DNA of 44,231 nt from Helochares maculicollis (GCA_033557835.1 JAWQRO010000290.1:1-44231), one strand, 5' to 3'. Counted from the first letter of the stretch, positions 26,603 through 39,550 are shown. A program made the numbers and translations. The notes: generated from the sequence alone by a model not told the origin.

Positions 26603-29600
26603 TTATTGGAAAGAAGCAATAATAATACATTTGTGCAGTTTTTCTTCAAAAAGAAACGAATTGAAGATCTTGCCTCTGGAGAATGGATGAGTGGAGCGTT
26701 GTAATAACGTAGGCAAACTGAAGGATATGAAAGTCAAATATAATTTTCGCACACCCATTCTCCAACAAAACAACCCTATAAACATATCTCAATATTTTAG
26801 AATTACTCCTTCCTGTGCGCATTACACGATATAAAATTGATAGTAATAATATTAACAGAGAATGTATGCAAATATGCTTTTAGAATCCTGGACATGTTTA
26901 TAGCGCCGCGTTTATAAATACAAACGCATTTGTCTGGTACCCAGAGCGAGCTGGTTTTAATATTGCAAACCATTGTACCTGGGCACAATTCTCGCCACTT
27001 TACAATCCCGCAAAGCAAATAAACGTACCACCGGCATAATTAACTCGTGGTATGACACCGGACACAAAGGATCATTCATAAACAACTACCCTAGATCTAG
27101 ATATACTGCCGTGCATGAATACATTAACATGGAAATGGGGCTTGTTGCTTTAAGCGTGGATAAAGTATGAAATATGACAACTTCATTGCTCTTTTCAGCT
27201 ATTTCCTTGTGTAAGACATTTTTTACACGTATGTGCCTTTTGTCCTAGACGCAAGTATTGTTAACCCCTTCACCTTAGAACAAACTAGTTTTGGCGGTTT
27301 GGTTGCTTACTGTTACAATCAAAGAGGCGCAAGGTACATGCAAGACGGCTTTTATTTTTTCCTTAATACATGCGTTGATCGATTGTTGATCTACATGAAC
27401 TAATTTTTTAGAAAGGAGTGTTCCTTTGATAAATACAAAAGAACGCTATTTATTTTTCAATACATCTTCTAGAGATGAATAATTGAAAATGTTTCAATGA
27501 AAATTGTGGAGACGCGGAAATACGATCGTGAGAATGTCTTTAAATATCAATAAATCATTCCACTTTAAGTAGATCACGTGGTAAAGACTGAATGCAAAAG
27601 CTATTTACATTTAAATGTGTATATAATATGAACTTATACAATCATTCAGGTAACTGCTTAAAGATCCTTGCACATCCTCATTGATCCAACAGCGTCGGGA
27701 ATTGCACAGATTCATTAATCACTATGATTGGTTTCATCTGAAAATGACATGCTGTAGAGAGAAGAGCAGCCACATGTCTCGATGATTGGCTAAAGGACCT
27801 CGTCTTTTCTGGTGGATAAAAAAATTTCGGACAACTCATTTCATAGTCCAGCAAAGTAAGGACCATAGGATCGTTGAAAACAACATAAATATTTTTTTAT
27901 ATATAGAATTAATTTCCATGCTTTTGAAAATACTAAAAAGACCCAAAACAACAAACTTCACTTATTATACCTTTAAAAATAAATGTTTTCCTGCCTGCTC
28001 TATGACCATCTTGTTTATGAGTGGAATTGAAGAAAGCACTCCATTCGCTAAAAAATGGATACAGTATACAACTTTTAATTACTGGGTTCAGCAGTATAAC
28101 GACAATAATGCACTGAAAGATTATTATCCTGTATGATTATTTCTGCTGTTGACTGTACCTACAAGCTTCCAGATTCCATAAATCCTCTATCTATCGTTCT
28201 TACGTGATATATGGGAACAAGGCGGGTAACTTGTGTTTATGAGAGCATGTGCGCGAAGCTATCTTGATCTACTTTATTTCCAACCTTATACGTGTATATA
28301 AGAGACGCAGCCTTGGTAGACGGTAGAAAATAGTTCATCTTCCTGACATATAAGTCGAATGCGTTTATCGCACTGAATTTTCAACTGGTAACAAACAGTT
28401 ACTGCCTCAATGTGTTCGTTCTTATCGTCTCCATGGGAGCCTGCATGAGAAACATAAACTTCCATCCTGCACTTCGATAGTATTGCACGCGGTTAACTAC
28501 TTATTACAACAGTTGTCCGATGAAAATTCCGATCAACGGATATTTTATGACAATTTGGAATCATAAACTTAATGAAATCAATAGAACCATGCGATGGTGT
28601 CTTTCGCTTCGGCTTAAAGCATAACAATGTTATAGTATATTTCTTTGTAGGGAACAATTTTTTTTTAATTTCAATTAATTAACTAAACGGAAATTACTAT
28701 AATATAATTATATGTAATTAATACTGATTTCTTTTATACCCGAAAGTATAAAAATCTACAAAGAAGTATCACACATTGATATTTCGGCAACACAGCATTA
28801 GTGATTCGGTTATCATATATCTAGTTCTTGATCCCGTTAACTACAATTGTCCTAGATTTAAGAAAAATCTTAAATCCTTATGTTAGTAATTGTTACTTTT
28901 GAAATCATTGTTTGTGAGTTGCTAACAATAGATTTATTTCGTTATAAATGCAGACTGAAGTAACAATGAAATCTTTATAAAAATGATACCATTCCATCGA
29001 CAAAAATTATTAATGATCCTCATATGCAAATCATTGACTTCAGAGTTTTGTTATCCTTTCAAGTGCCAATGTAGGTTCACCATGGCAGAAACGCTTTGCT
29101 AGTTGGGCTGGTTAAAAGAAAAAGAAGCGGGCAGGTAAACTGTTGAACTGGGTTTACTCAAGCGCTTTATGCTATGTGTGAATCCTGAGACGGTTGCACA
29201 TCTTGTTAAATAGGATGATATGCAGAGGATGATTAATTATCGTGTGGTGGTTGGGCAAACAGATAGTCGTAATGGACAAAGTCCTTTGTTGTACAGCACA
29301 TGTGACTTCTTACGCCGAGGGCTCCTTAACGATCTGCTCCTTTGTTACCGGAAGTATTAGAAAACACTGTGAATAGCTACGCTAAATATTATTAATGATC
29401 TAGATCGGCTTACTGCATAAACTTTCAATTAAAAGCAGCTTTTTTCAAATTGGGGATGGAAGCGACTTGGAGAAATAGATCGATTCGTTAGATGGAATTG
29501 CTGATCTACTATGAAAACTTCCCGAGCAATACATTTTCAATGTATTTCCATCCAATAAGTCTAAAATTGTTGACACCATTATAAGTGAGATTACATGTCA

Positions 29601-32312
29601 GTGTACACTTTAAGAAATATATAATTTTTAATTTTATCGGAAAAGTTATATTTTATTTGTGGGAATGTAACTCAACTTTCCTAGTAGCCATTTGTCAAAG
29701 TTTGCAACACTGAATGAACATATTACGTATATAAATGGTCTGAATTATATCAACAATTAGGGCATATTACTTAGATTAGACAAGCATACATTACGGAAGC
29801 AAATGCGATCATATGCGGATTATGTACGCTTTCTGCTTCCCTTTCGGCCTCTCTGACTGGATTGTAGTGAGACTTCATCAGAAATAAATGGGATATATCA
29901 ATTTTCTGTGGCGGAATAAAAGGAGTTCGGTATGTGAATGCGGGAGAGCGTTCAATTAAATTAATGATTCTGTGGAACTCTTCGTTTTATTTTCAAATCA
30001 GAATGTGTTATAAAGGCTGGGATTAAATCAACTAAATTACGATGAAGTTTACTGGGTAGAATTAGGCAGTGTCCAATAGTTCAATTAACAGATCTCTGTT
30101 TTTACTCTAATTAAAAACTTGTTCACTTACTGTTTAACTATGGCATTGTAAAGCGTAATAAATATAGTTTTGGAGTGATTTATGTGCCTTCGAGAAAAGT
30201 TTTAAAAATTACTAATTTATTTCCTGAATTTCTTTGATTTACACAAGTTCACTAATTAACTCATAGTCTTAGCTTGCTATATTTTTACAGCATTGTGTTC
30301 ATCGATACTTTGGGATTTTTTATAGCAATATCTATTTCTGGAGATGTTTCATTTCTAGTTCCCGCCACAGATCGTTCGTCTTCAAAAATCGATGACATAA
30401 AAGTCATGGTATATGCAATATGGCAGGTCACTTAAGCCATATATGTAAAAATTGAAGGCATAAATGTTTTTATCAAAACTCTTGAAAGAAACCACAGAAA
30501 CCCTACTTTATAAATAAACGCAACGGTCAAAAAACTATTTGCTATTGACATTTTGACTAATAATTTGGCGAAAATTGGTTTTACTTCTCATTTATGACAT
30601 TTAAAAACCTGGGATTTTCCCAAAGAAACAATATTATCTAGTACAATACGTCTAAAAAAGCATGGTTTCACGACCATTAATTTAAATAGCCTACGTTTTC
30701 AAATCAAAATATATCCGTATGAAACGATCTATAGTTTGCTAATACATTTTTCTTCTTCTTGAGGCCTGATTAAAACCGTTGCTTAGTAGATCTACACTAG
30801 CAGCGGCAGCAATAGCAGAAAGGCTTCACCTAAAACAGAAGCAATAAATAACAATGGGAAAAGCAATTATAAAAATTAGAATACGTAAAAAACTTTTAAT
30901 GGTGTTACATAGAGAAACATGATCTCTGTTTGGTTCTGTAATAGCATTCTATATTTTATTGGAGCCATGAAAAGTCTGACGTTTATTTCGGTGGCTCTGT
31001 TATAAAAAGTAGACCCAAATTAACGCAGATACTTTGGAGGTAGAATACCTATGTACCTCTACATACTAAAACCTATAGTATAAAAGAGAGTCTTTTTATT
31101 ATAATTATTACCCTATATCGTGAGTCTGTCTCTAGATTAACTGCTTCTTCTTACTGTGACTTTTATGTGCTTGTATAAATAATAAGGTTATGTCTTTTAT
31201 GATTTTACAATACGCAGTGTTAGTTTTTGTGTCAGATTGTTTGGTCTTTCGCAATGAGGTAATAGAATCTAGCTGGAGTAAAATAGAGTTCGAATTTTAA
31301 CAAATCATGGCAGCTTTGAATTTTTTTCGGTAGGAAATGTTCCACAATACTTAAAATTAAGCGCTAAGCCAGAACTATTCTTCCACCCCAAAAACACTAA
31401 GTTGCTGCAGTAGAAAAAAATTTACTGCCTGTTTGTTTGGGGTAAGTCTCACTTAACCCCGCTAGTGTTTCTTTAAACGATTCGCTTGAACGCTGATAGC
31501 AGTTGGCTTGCGTAATCCGGGTCGCAGGATAATTAATCACCAAGTTTAAGCTCCGATGCGCCAGTTCTACTAGAGATGCGGTTAGCATCCGTGACAAATA
31601 GTACATCTCAGATGTGTCAGAAGGCCTATTGAGATCAACAGGCACCCTGAATACATTTCACGCGTTTTTTGAATGCAAGAAAAATTTAAAAACTATTGTA
31701 AAGTGTCTCACGGCGATTTGATACGTACCCGAAATTTATATTGACAACACTTGAGTGTCTGAAAAGGTATTTGCATTGTTGTATATTTTTTAAACAGGGT
31801 CAGGTACGTTACTTTCAAGAAGACTATTATGCATATTAACCCATATGAAATATTATATTTGTCATTTGTAATGGAAACGGGTTCACAATATATTAACTTC
31901 GAATATTGGATCTAATACACATTTATTAACTGTCTGTTTACAAGCCATTTTTTTGATTGCAATAGCGACTATAGAGTGACCAAGAAATGTTTATTTATAA
32001 CTATAATTTACGTGTTCATAAAATATTAAGCTTAGCTAATGTAAGTGCTTGTGACAGACAACTAAATAAAACACTTTTGTTTTTGCGTAATTTAATTTCA
32101 ATTTGCATACAATATTTTCATAATTCTACGGACTATTCCACCTCGGCCAGTACTTAGTTCTCAAAGTGCTATATTTGTAACAGTCATTATTAACTACACT
32201 TAAATGAGTTTGTCTCTGAGGCCTACAAAATTTTTATTTATTTGGAAAGCAAGAATTAAGAGAAAACTAACTCATTTTGGGGCAAAATAAACATTTTTTT
32301 TTAAATTATGTT
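26603..32312. other. non-coding DNA, no gene recognised
   Basis: No supported gene. Frames at 26603-27170 (both strands), 27678-28136 (both strands; the plus frame of 116 codons is one of the longest in the window) and 31397-31645 (minus) show no family motif. At about 29128-29350 a plus frame of some 75 codons, interrupted by one stop near 29200, has fairly balanced composition but is not recognisable. Near 25080 a 15-base word on the minus strand matches the core of the dispersed repeat described at 32313 and 44091. Confidence 0.55.
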
Positions 32313-32404
32313 AAAATGAAGCGAAACTGTAAAGATTAACAGCTAAATAAACATCTATAGCTACTAAATAGCGTTTAAATCATAACATTAACATCTAACA
32401 ACTA
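32313..32404 (+). repeat. dispersed repeat, copy A
   Basis: About 92 bp align with 44091-44183 in the same orientation. By hand the match is roughly 74 of 93 positions (about 80%) with one single-base gap. The best blocks are the first 23 bases (AAAATGAAGCGAAAC then a T/C difference) and AGCTACTAAATAGCGTTT. Similarity fades beyond both ends. There are no terminal inverted repeats or coding potential. It ends about 80 bp before the mariner relic. Class is unknown; it could be a fragment of a MITE, SINE or longer element. Confidence 0.7.
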
Positions 32405-32489
32405 AGTAATTTCACTCATAGATGGTTTCAGTTGAATTTTTAGATTTGCAGATGTAGTACAAATGTAAAACACATTTTGTTATTTGATA

Positions 32490-32502
32490 GTTGGCAATTT
32501 AG
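32490..32502 (+). repeat. left terminal inverted repeat core of mariner
   Basis: GTTGGCAATTTAG pairs in inverted orientation with 33540-33552 (11 of 13). Bases outward of it (GATA instead of the TTAG seen at the other end) and inward of it are diverged. Confidence 0.7.
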
Positions 32503-32566
32503 CTGTCAACTAGTAAAAAAAGTTTTTTGATCTGTTGCGTAGTTTTCGTTTGGCCTTCGTTGAAAA

Positions 32567-33483
32567 ATGGAAAATCAAAAGGAACATCTTCGTCATATTT
32601 TGCATTTTTATTTCCGCAAAGGGAAAAACGCATCGCAAGCTCATAAAAAGTTCTGTGCTGTTTATGGTGACGTAGCCTTAAATGAATAGCAATGCCAATA
32701 TTGGTTTGCCAAATTTCGTTCTGGTAATTTTTCACTCAAAGATGAAAAACGCTCTGGTCGCCCAGTTGAAGTTGATGACGTCCTAATCAAAGTAATAATC
32801 GATTAGGATCGTCACAGTACAACACATGAGATTGCAGAGAAACTTCACGTATCACAAACATGCATTGAAAATAATCGCATTTAACGCAACGCATTAACAG
32901 CTGCGATTTGCTAAAGAAAAAATGGGTTGTTTACAACAATATCAAGAGGAAAAGATTGTGGAGCAGGCCAGGTGAACCAACTCAAACAACATCAAAAGCT
33001 GATATTTATCAAAAGAAGGTTTTGTTATCCGTTTAGTGGGATAATAAAGGAATTGTCTATTTTGAACTCCTACCACCCAATTTAACGATCAATTCTGATG
33101 TCTACATTGAACAACTAACGAAATTAAACAATGCAGTTGAAGAAAAGCGGCCCGAATTGACAAATCGAAAAAATGTTGTATTCCATCATGACAATGCAAG
33201 GCCACACACATCTTTAGTCACTCGGCAAAAATTATTGGAGCTTGGTTGGGATGTTTTGCCACATCCACCATATAGTCCTGATCTTGCTCCATCTGATTAC
33301 TTTTTGTTTCAATCTTTAGAAAACTTGAATGGTAAAAAATTCAATAATGATAATAGCGTCAAATCGTACGTGATTCAGTTTATTACTAATAAAAACCAGA
33401 AGTTTTATGAACGTGGGATTATGATGCTGCCTGAAATATGGCAAAAGGTCATTGATCAAAATGGGCAATACATTACAGAATAA
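32567..33483 (+). pseudogene. mariner transposase pseudogene (Mellifera type)
   Basis: Transposases of this family cut and paste their own element at TA sites. The ATG at 32567 opens MENQKEHLRHILHFYFRKGK, the helix-turn-helix N-terminus typical of Mellifera mariners, followed by WFAKFRSGNFSL and RSGRPVEVD. In-frame stops lie at 32687-32689 (codon 41), after VIID near 32803, and near 32882 and 32921. About 50 codons between the IEN block and KKWVVYNNI (about 32928) are missing, taking away the first catalytic aspartate (usually in a GDE motif). The reading frame shifts there, and there is another stop near 33036. From about 33063 to the TAA at 33481 the frame is intact: NSDVYIEQL, HHDNARPHTS with the second aspartate at 33190-33192, and PPYSPDLAPSDYF with the third aspartate 34 residues later (DD34D). 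It cannot make an active enzyme. The 108-codon C-terminal frame is the longest clean part. Confidence 0.92.
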
Positions 33484-33528
33484 AGTTATTTCGTTCCATG
33501 AAAAAATTGTCTGATTTTCTAAAAAAAA

Positions 33529-33556
33529 ATTCGCAATTACTTAACTGCCAACCTAA
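33529..33556 (-). repeat. right terminal inverted repeat of mariner
   Basis: Read on the minus strand it begins TTAGGTTGGCAGTTAAGTAA and runs into a T-rich stretch. It is better preserved than the left end and closely resembles Mellifera-type mariner termini, which supports the subfamily call made from the protein. Confidence 0.8.
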
Positions 33557-36500
33557 TTATTTATAATAAAACAGATAGAGCATTGATACTCTAGCCCGAA
33601 AACTTCTAATTAAATGATGCAATTATAACCATAATGATGATTTAATTAGTGAGCAAGTACTATGGATTTATGTTAACGATAGTAGTTATCAGGAAAAGGA
33701 AATATCTGCATTTAAATTTGGCTGTGAGATTATGGTTTTGATTTATATAATTGGAATGGATTCTATTTTATTTAATTTTAAAAATAAGTTAAAGTTGAAT
33801 TTTTGTAGCCTATATTTGTTACTATTTTAGAAAAGAACCCTCATATTAATCTAGAACTAATATTTTTCTTCACATATATGATTTCTTGAAAATTTTTAAC
33901 TATTTGAGGATATAAGCAAAATTATTGACATAGCCAGCATGGAAGTGATTGATCAAATTTTTCAGAACTTTTTATTAACCATAACATATATGTCATAAGA
34001 TAAGATGTCATAGCTAGTCTCTTCCTGCTAGATGCTAAGCTCTATAGCATGATAAAAAACAAAAATCCGAAAAATACCCCTGCAAATATTGAGACGAATT
34101 GCATAAAAAAGAGTTTTTGAAACTACAAATGACTTCACCTACAAATCTCTTTTGTTTGCTCAATAAGCATACTGTTTTCATTTTTTGGTCTAATAAGTCT
34201 TTGAATAAATATAATGGTTAGAAAAAAGGAATTAATTTGAAAAACAAGATTTTTTCAAAGAAAAATATAGTAAGTTGCATAAGTGGGCTGTTCGTTTTAT
34301 CATCCAAATAGCTTTCGTTAAAATTTCATTGCTATCTTTAATTTGGACAAGATTTGTTTATTTGATTACCCAACAAATATTTATACCGCTAGTAGATTAC
34401 TTTCGTAAATTTCTACAAGAATTTTGCTATTTTTCTACTAAATGCAACCAAATGCATAATTAAAGGTTTCGTCCGCCACATCTTATCTTTAGGAAGTTTC
34501 AGTAGCTATATAAGGGTATTATCAATCAGAGATAATAAATTAGAAATGAATCATAGATGAAAATTACAGCATTTCTCAAAATGAACGCCAACAGTTGATG
34601 TGCCCCTTTAAGCAGGCACTTAATATACTCATTTAAATGAGTTAGGGTTTTTATACAAATTTATCTTCTACACTATGATTTATCAAATGCGATTTGTTCG
34701 AAAATGTATTAGTTAGAATTACACAAGCTAAATTTAGATAACATTATTTTTAACAAAGGGTACTTTCGTTAAATAATAAATTACAATTTTCAATAGCTGT
34801 TTTCAGATTAGTGACGTTTTTCTTGTTGAAATACTTTTAGCGCCATTTTCGCATTCTCGATCTCGATTCTACTAAAATAGAAATAGATTAACCATGCAAA
34901 ATTGTGCACGGGCCACAATCTGGAAGAGCCAGATGCGAGTTTTGAATATCCTGTTAATTTCCGATAGAGTGCTCTTTTGGCCCGTTGAAACCACTTATCA
35001 AAAAATTCTCATAAATAACATCGACTACCGTGTTAATATTGTCAATGTCCAATATAAACATAATGGGCAACCAATACGTAACAATGGCATTAACAGGACA
35101 TAAATTCAGGTAAGTAGATAAGAGCAGAGTCAATTTTTGCACTTTCCATTGTTAATTCGAGGATCCCGTATCTGCTTGCAAAACAGTGCCAAAATCCAAA
35201 AGGACCAACACAAAAACCATTGTACAGTCTATCAATATTTCATTTCCAAACGTACCCCTAATACCACTGAACTAGATCTAACGGATCCATGCCGTAAATT
35301 TCTTCGGCCTACTGAAACCTCGGGCTGGTATAAGAGGTGTTGCGAACCTGGAGCGTCTCCTCATAGAAAACCTAACAATAAAATGAATAACACATGATAA
35401 ATTTCATTAAATATGTGCGCCGATGCGCGAAGAGTCGTCTAAACATAGGGTGTCGGCTTGGAGCCGATTGTGTGAAAAGATGTCCTTTAACCGCCGGACA
35501 AAGTAGGTATTTCGTTTTTATTATGTCAAAGGCCTTTTATAATTTTATTCATAGTTATTTTTTTGCTGAAATTATTAAGAGGGACCAGACTGCAATTTAT
35601 GAGCTCTTATTATTGATGGATTTTATTAAGTTTCATCAGGTAGAAATTATTTGAGACCGTACTAACCAGGAAGTAACTGAAATTTCTTTGTTCTTTTCAT
35701 TAACTATAACAATTAAGCATTTATTATATATTTATAGCTGCTATCAATTTCGTGTCTTCTGCTCGTAAAAAATTAAAAATCTTCTTTGCTACTTATATAC
35801 AATATTAGCTGAAAAACAAAATGTAAGATCCATCTGATTTATAGAAATGATTCTATAAACATTGTATAGCTGTTCAATTATCTCATTACTTGTTGCTGTC
35901 CGTATTAATGAAACGTTTATATCGGTCAAGGGTTATTAAATCCACAGAAAGGCGCAATGCAAGAAAATAACGTTTAAGCTAGCAACCTGCTCTTTTTAAA
36001 AATCAAACAAAAATCGTTTTAACAGTATTGTGACATTGATTCCATTATTCTATTATACCACAATTCCATTATAACATCCTGACAATAAGGATTATGGTAA
36101 ATATACAAGACGGGCATAAAATCCATATGACATAACAACATGAAAAACTACGAAGGGGCGATGATTGACAAGTTGAGGTTGGATGCGTTTCATCGTTCAA
36201 ACGCTCGAGTACGGACACGTTCTAGGCAAACCGACCCATCTGCTCTTTGAGCTATATTCGCTTGCTCCACTATTCTGGATAAATCAGCAGCCAGACAGTT
36301 CTAACGTTTTATCTTTTCGGTTTCTTATCAGATCTTGACGCGCTCCTCATGAATTATTCAAAATGTCTTACCTTTCGATTTTAAGTTGTTATGTGCACAA
36401 TTTTGTGCACAGATTACATAAGCTTAATTCCTTAAGCCTCCAGACATCAACACTTAAGTCTTAATAACATGCTTTGGTCATCAATAAAAACCAACAAATC

Positions 36501-37149
36501 AAACCAATTAAATTAAATGTAGAACCGCGCTTTGATTCGGACGTGTGAAAAGTTTTGGATAGCATTGTGAATGGTAATGATTTGAATTCGTGTGTGTGAG
36601 TGTATCTATTATGATCCATTTGCGTCCCTTCTAGCGGTTTCTTAATAAACATCAATAAACTAAACCTGTTGTTCGCGTTTTCAATAGCATATCCGACACG
36701 AAACAACGCGTTATGTCCAGTTCACACGATCTCCTGTCCAATTTATTGTAAATTGTGAACCTCCATGCAAATTAGTGCACTAAATTTCGACATTGTTGTA
36801 CAACAGCGCACAGTTTCTTGTTTGTCCAAACGCAATTTACGCTCTGAGAACCACAAACTCAATCACGCAACACCTATAAAATATCCATAGATGGACTGTC
36901 GAAAGAATGCGAATGAACTGGGTATTTTTACATGTATAGATGTAAAAAAATATATAAATTAAAAAATTCTAATTAAAATTAAAATATTTTACTTTGATAG
37001 AAGCCAATAATATGTGAGAAAATGACTAGAAATAATAAAGAAAAAATGTACTTTATCACTGCTCAAATTAATACAGTAGTAGAATCCACAAAAACTTTAG
37101 CTTCTAAAGTGTAAATAAATATTTATAAATATTTTTATTAGCGAAAATA
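33557..37149. other. non-coding DNA with unrecognised open frames
   Basis: No supported gene. At 34894-35142 both strands are open. On the plus strand an excellent splice-donor word, CAG then GTAAGT, has its GT at 35110-35111, and a second plus frame (about 35013-35109) runs open into it, so a small exon is conceivable. Frames at 35137-35397 and 35394-35654 are less AT-rich than their surroundings but match no family I know. A GC-richer patch lies at about 36150-36350. At 36392-36411 there is a short hairpin (nine-base arms TGTGCACAA, two-base loop). Confidence 0.5.
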
Positions 37150-38424
37150 CTATCTGCTAGTGGATCCTCGGGATAAACTCTTTCTACATCCTCTTTCAGC
37201 AACATGTTTAGCTTCTTCTATTGTTTCCGGGAGTTTACAGTTCCAAATATCAATGGTCCTATCAATGGATGGTGCTAAAAGAAGCTACGTAAGGAGTCGT
37301 CATTGATTTAAATCTAGCTGTCATCGAAGAAGAGCCAACCCCTACATTCCTGATATATGTTGGGAATAGCGCTCCTGAATAAATATAAACTGTAGCAAAG
37401 CAAATGGACAAACCAAACATCCCTATAGTTCCCATTAACGGATTAATCCAAACCGATTGCAAGTTTGTCAATGACAATAAACTGATAGTGACCAAAGAAA
37501 CTCCAGCAAGGATATTTCCGAAAATTAGCGTCAACCTTCTGCCTATTACGCCCATTGTCCAAGCAGAGAAAATAGTTCCAGGAATATTAACTATAGCTGA
37601 GCAAAAAATGTTAAGAAACATATTTCCAGACAGTGCCAATAAGTTGAGCGTTTGCGAAATAATAAAATCTACATACTATCCAATTGAACGATGTGCATAA
37701 CCAATTTGTTCGAGTTTTCTTATGAATTACTATTTCGCGAAAATTCCCCGCTTTGTGTTTCTTCAATGCAGCGGCAGAAATATACGATTCAACATTACCG
37801 TCAATATCCTCCGTAGGCAACTTGTTAAACTTTGCAATAAATGTCAATACTTTTACAGCTTTTTCCTTTTTACCAACACTTATTAACCAGCTTGGAGATT
37901 CAGGTAGCCAAAATAATGAAATGAGGAGTAAGGCAGGTAATGATATGGTTAAGATAATATACCTGTAATTAAAACTAACGTTACATGACCTAAATAAAAT
38001 GCGACTTGGTATACTGTTCCAACATTTGTTCTATATTTAACACCTATAACTTCCAAAAGATAAGTAATTGTACCGCCCACTACATTCATTAAAGTTCTAA
38101 GTAGAACATATGCCCAGAACCAAGGTACATAAGCCATCATACAACCAAAAAAAACATTCTTCCGCAAAATTCCCATTTCTTAATAATATTGTGTTCGATT
38201 GGAGAAGAATAAACGCGTTTTGGACAATCAGATCAACAGGGATCCGTTATATTTTCATCTTCACAAGTGATAAAAACTGCAGGTGTTACCAAAACAATAT
38301 GAACTTGAGTCCAAGCTACCATGGGCTTGCACAAGAAAATTGCAAATGTGACTAATAACTGCCAACTCTTAAACTGGCCAATGCTTTTTTCAATTTCATC
38401 TAAAGGTATTTCATTCTTAGCCAT
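37150..38424 (-). pseudogene. SLC22-like organic cation transporter pseudogene
   Basis: Intact relatives are 12-helix plasma-membrane major facilitators that move organic cations, carnitine or similar solutes. The ATG at 38424 opens MAKNEIPLDEIEKSIGQF, then FKSWQLLVTFAIFL and an extracellular loop with SDCPKRVYSS. Later marks are VPWFWAYVLLR, the sugar-transporter-like PESPSWL near 37885-37907, GRRLTLIFGN, RNVGVGSSSMTARF and, near the C-terminus, KLPETIEEAKHVAERG, ending at a TAG at 37150. Lesions are a TGA at 38233-38235, a frameshift near 38155 with loss of some 40 residues (helices 2-3 region), a frameshift and small gap near 37960, a frameshift near 37630, and more than one near 37270 with loss of part of the last helix. 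About 405 residues remain of the roughly 520-550 usual. No intron is seen, which suggests a retrocopy, but there is no clear poly-A tract or target duplication. A degenerate intron-poor paralogue is the alternative. Confidence 0.9.
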
Positions 38425-39550
38425 ATATCTTATACGTATTAATCTCTCCTTTTTGTTTCAGAACATTCATATTAAATATGCGTATTGTTAATTTATTTTG
38501 TTTGACTGGTAAGAAACAATATGTTGTCTGGTATCGTAGATTTTTAAATCACACTAGCCACCCTAGTGGAAAATATGTCTATAGAGAAAATGCGCTAAGA
38601 ATGATATAAACAAATCATATTTTATACTCTTGTTGGAAAATAATACAATGATAAATGAGCAGTTTATCCTATATTACTAATCTTCAAACAAAACGATCTC
38701 TACATAAAACGTTCTGCTTAACTTACGATCTTAATTAGAAAATTACAAAATTTATAATTAAAATATGCATTTTCATTGCTTTTAGACTGTGTCATCGCGA
38801 TATAATGGAATTGCAAAAACTTATTACATTACGCTTTGATCTTTGAAAGCCCATCTCGCTTTCAAATAAATCATTTAAAGGTGTATTTATGGCATTGTAA
38901 TAAGTTATTAGAGTATTAAATTATAACAATATTTCACTCCGCGCTCACAAAGACTGTCAATCATCCTCCAATAATAAATTAATTACTTGCACGAAGATAA
39001 TAAATAAAAGGAGTCTAATAAAAGGAGTTTCCATATTCCTTTGTGAGTCTGAAGAGAAGACGAAGAAGGAGAACGTTAAAAAATCTTATTTTCAACTAGG
39101 TTTCAACAAATAGTTATTAAAGCTGTATGCAAGCAAATGTTACAAGGTTAGATAGCGATCAGACGATCTATTTTAAAAAGTGAAGATGTGCAATATATGA
39201 TGATATTGTGTTGGCTTATTTCATGGGAAAAACAAGGTTAATTATATTATACTAATGCATCATCGTATTTGTTTGCTAAATATCGTGAAGTATTGTTGAT
39301 TGTTTATTGATTACATGTATGCTGATATCTATCTGCGAAATTAACCTTTTAAGACGTTCTGGATTCAGTTAAAATAATATACAATGAAGTCTGCCAGGCT
39401 CCACCGTGGCGTGTGGTCGATCACATTGATCTTAACTATCGGTTACTACGTTTTATTTAATTATTGTTTTACTGTTTAGCAATTCTTACATAGAAGCATA
39501 ACCAGTAAAACTGACTTGTAATGATTCTTTATATTATTTATTCGTGGAAG
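38425..39550. other. non-coding DNA upstream of the transporter pseudogene
   Basis: No coding frame, repeat or promoter that I can support. No TATA box at a sensible distance from the pseudogene's ATG was recognised. A purine-rich run (GAAGAGAAGACGAAGAAGGAG) lies near 39051. Confidence 0.55.

Larger units (their letters stand above)
32486..33556 (+). mobile_element. degraded mariner element, Mellifera-subfamily type
   Basis: The right end, read on the minus strand from 33556, starts TTAGGTTGGCAGTTAAG and continues into TAATTGCGAA, as in mariner termini of the Mellifera subfamily. The left end retains GTTGGCAATTTAG at 32490-32502, matching the right end at 11 of 13 bases before the similarity decays. 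Between the ends lies a dead transposase reading frame on the plus strand. The length, about 1.07 kb, is shorter than the 1.25-1.3 kb usual for intact mariners, in line with an internal deletion. No clean TA target duplication is visible, though TTATTT occurs immediately outside both ends. It could only move if another copy supplied transposase, and the worn left terminus makes even that doubtful. Confidence 0.9.

Noticed and set aside
27786..28136. 116-codon plus-strand open frame
   Set aside because: The product is low in complexity with no recognisable domain, the opposite strand is also open, and the length is within chance range for a 44-kb window.
28295..28302. TATATAAG resembling a TATA box, also TATAAAAG at 19276
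   Set aside because: No initiator at the right distance and no coding frame downstream.
32499..32735. 78-codon minus-strand open frame
   Set aside because: It is antisense to the mariner transposase pseudogene and is explained by it.
35137..35654. Two adjacent 86-codon plus-strand frames with relatively high GC
   Set aside because: They match no family I know and are in different frames with a stop between; possibly an old insertion but unsupported.
36392..36411. Perfect nine-base inverted repeat TGTGCACAA with a two-base spacer
   Set aside because: Short hairpins like this are expected by chance a few times in a window of this length.
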